In this document: piece by piece, positions 63,646 through 64,000 of the stretch | Position numbering within the stretch: position 1 is the stretch's first letter | Layout of the letters: every line of letters starts with the position of its first letter | NCBI GenBank assembly: GCA_950097015.1 | Contig: CATNEN010000024.1 | Location: 1,386,001 to 1,450,000, forward strand | Source of the DNA: Macrostomum hystrix | Taxonomy: Eukaryota > Platyhelminthes > Macrostomidae | Direction of reading: 5' to 3' | Length of the DNA stretch: 64,000 bases | Program-made: the position numbers and the translations under genes | Notes under the pieces: model-generated | The model's input: only the letters and a program-made list of their open reading frames with translations | Told to the model about the DNA's origin: nothing | Database searches by the model: none

Positions 63646-64000
63646 AGATGCCAAAGTGCCTTTTGCACCAGTCCTGTAAGTTCTCAATAGACTCAAAAGG
63701 CGACTTTTGAGTCGCACAAAGCAACACAACCACAGAAGGTAAGCGTTGATATAATTAAACTGTGATTTGTGTACCTGTTCTGTTTCTACCAGTTCCATAT
63801 TTTCATCTTTCGTGACACCCCATTAAACATTAACAGTGCGCCTGATATGCAAAGTTCGAACTAATTCGAAATATATATTTCCCAAATATGCTAATTTTCT
63901 ATGCTATTCCAGCCCTGTTTTGCTGTTCAATAATTTATTGAATATATTATCCAGCGAACGCGCAGCTTATCTTAATGGCTATGACCAAAATATCTTTTAA
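63646..64000. other. Rest of the probable 3' UTR and intergenic sequence
   Basis: ATTAAA at 63822-63827 is a possible poly(A) signal for the CUB gene. No other feature is seen up to the window end. Confidence 0.35.

Noticed and set aside
63056-63798. Open frames of SDAE, RVTR, SPRH and SLSA polymers on both strands
   Set aside because: A stop-free 12-bp repeat gives open frames everywhere. None begins with independent coding sequence.

Overview
The window is eukaryotic nuclear DNA from an invertebrate animal. Genes are split by GT-AG introns, several families found here are metazoan (DEG/ENaC channel, Hairy/E(spl) bHLH repressor, claudin-like tetraspan protein, CUB/LDLa receptor, metazoan-type RAP1), there are tRNA-derived SINEs, and by my count about a quarter of the bases lie in short-period tandem arrays. 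A free-living flatworm such as Macrostomum, or another repeat-rich lophotrochozoan, would fit. The sequence alone does not settle the species.

Layout. 1-7.7 kb: mostly non-coding, with tandem arrays and one terminal coding exon (2683-3382, tentatively FAM53-like). 7.9-8.4 kb: a compact intronless HES-type repressor on the minus strand with a terminal WRPW motif and a TATA box. 9-20 kb: SINEs and about 7 kb of tandem arrays (20, 17, 16, 23, 16 and 32 bp units). 20.2-28.8 kb: a three-exon DEG/ENaC channel gene. Its 6.3 kb first intron holds two broken Crypton-type tyrosine-recombinase elements among a cluster of fold-back palindromes, and a SINE. 30.6-37.8 kb: more arrays around two small genes, a RAP1 (TERF2IP) C-terminal-domain protein and the last exon of CUTA. 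38.5-42 kb: an intronless protoporphyrinogen oxidase (PPOX) and an HDDC2-like HD-domain gene that seems to carry a second, degenerate HD module. 42.7-49.3 kb: a nearly intact, apparently recent Ty3/gypsy LTR retrotransposon. Its two 384 bp LTRs look identical, it is flanked by TAAC, and a textbook -1 frameshift site joins gag to pol. 49.3-49.6 kb: a MITE-like element with terminal inverted repeats. 51.3-52.1 kb: a claudin-like four-pass membrane protein. 53.1-63.2 kb: a ten-exon gene for a single-pass receptor (signal peptide, three CUB domains, one LDLa domain, transmembrane helix, cytoplasmic tail), related in layout to NETO/LEV-10 auxiliary subunits. Five of its nine introns carry long tandem arrays and a sixth carries a pyrimidine-rich one.

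The genes do not form a pathway. PPOX (haem synthesis), CUTA, the HD phosphohydrolase and RAP1 are unrelated housekeeping-type genes. The DEG/ENaC channel, claudin-like protein and CUB/LDLa receptor are membrane proteins. The most notable points are the retrotransposon frameshift pseudoknot, the palindromes bracketing each Crypton copy, the tandem arrays in the CUB-gene introns that copy splice-donor-like sequence, and the unusual HES and HD proteins. All exon boundaries are inferred from splice consensus and reading-frame continuity, without transcript evidence.
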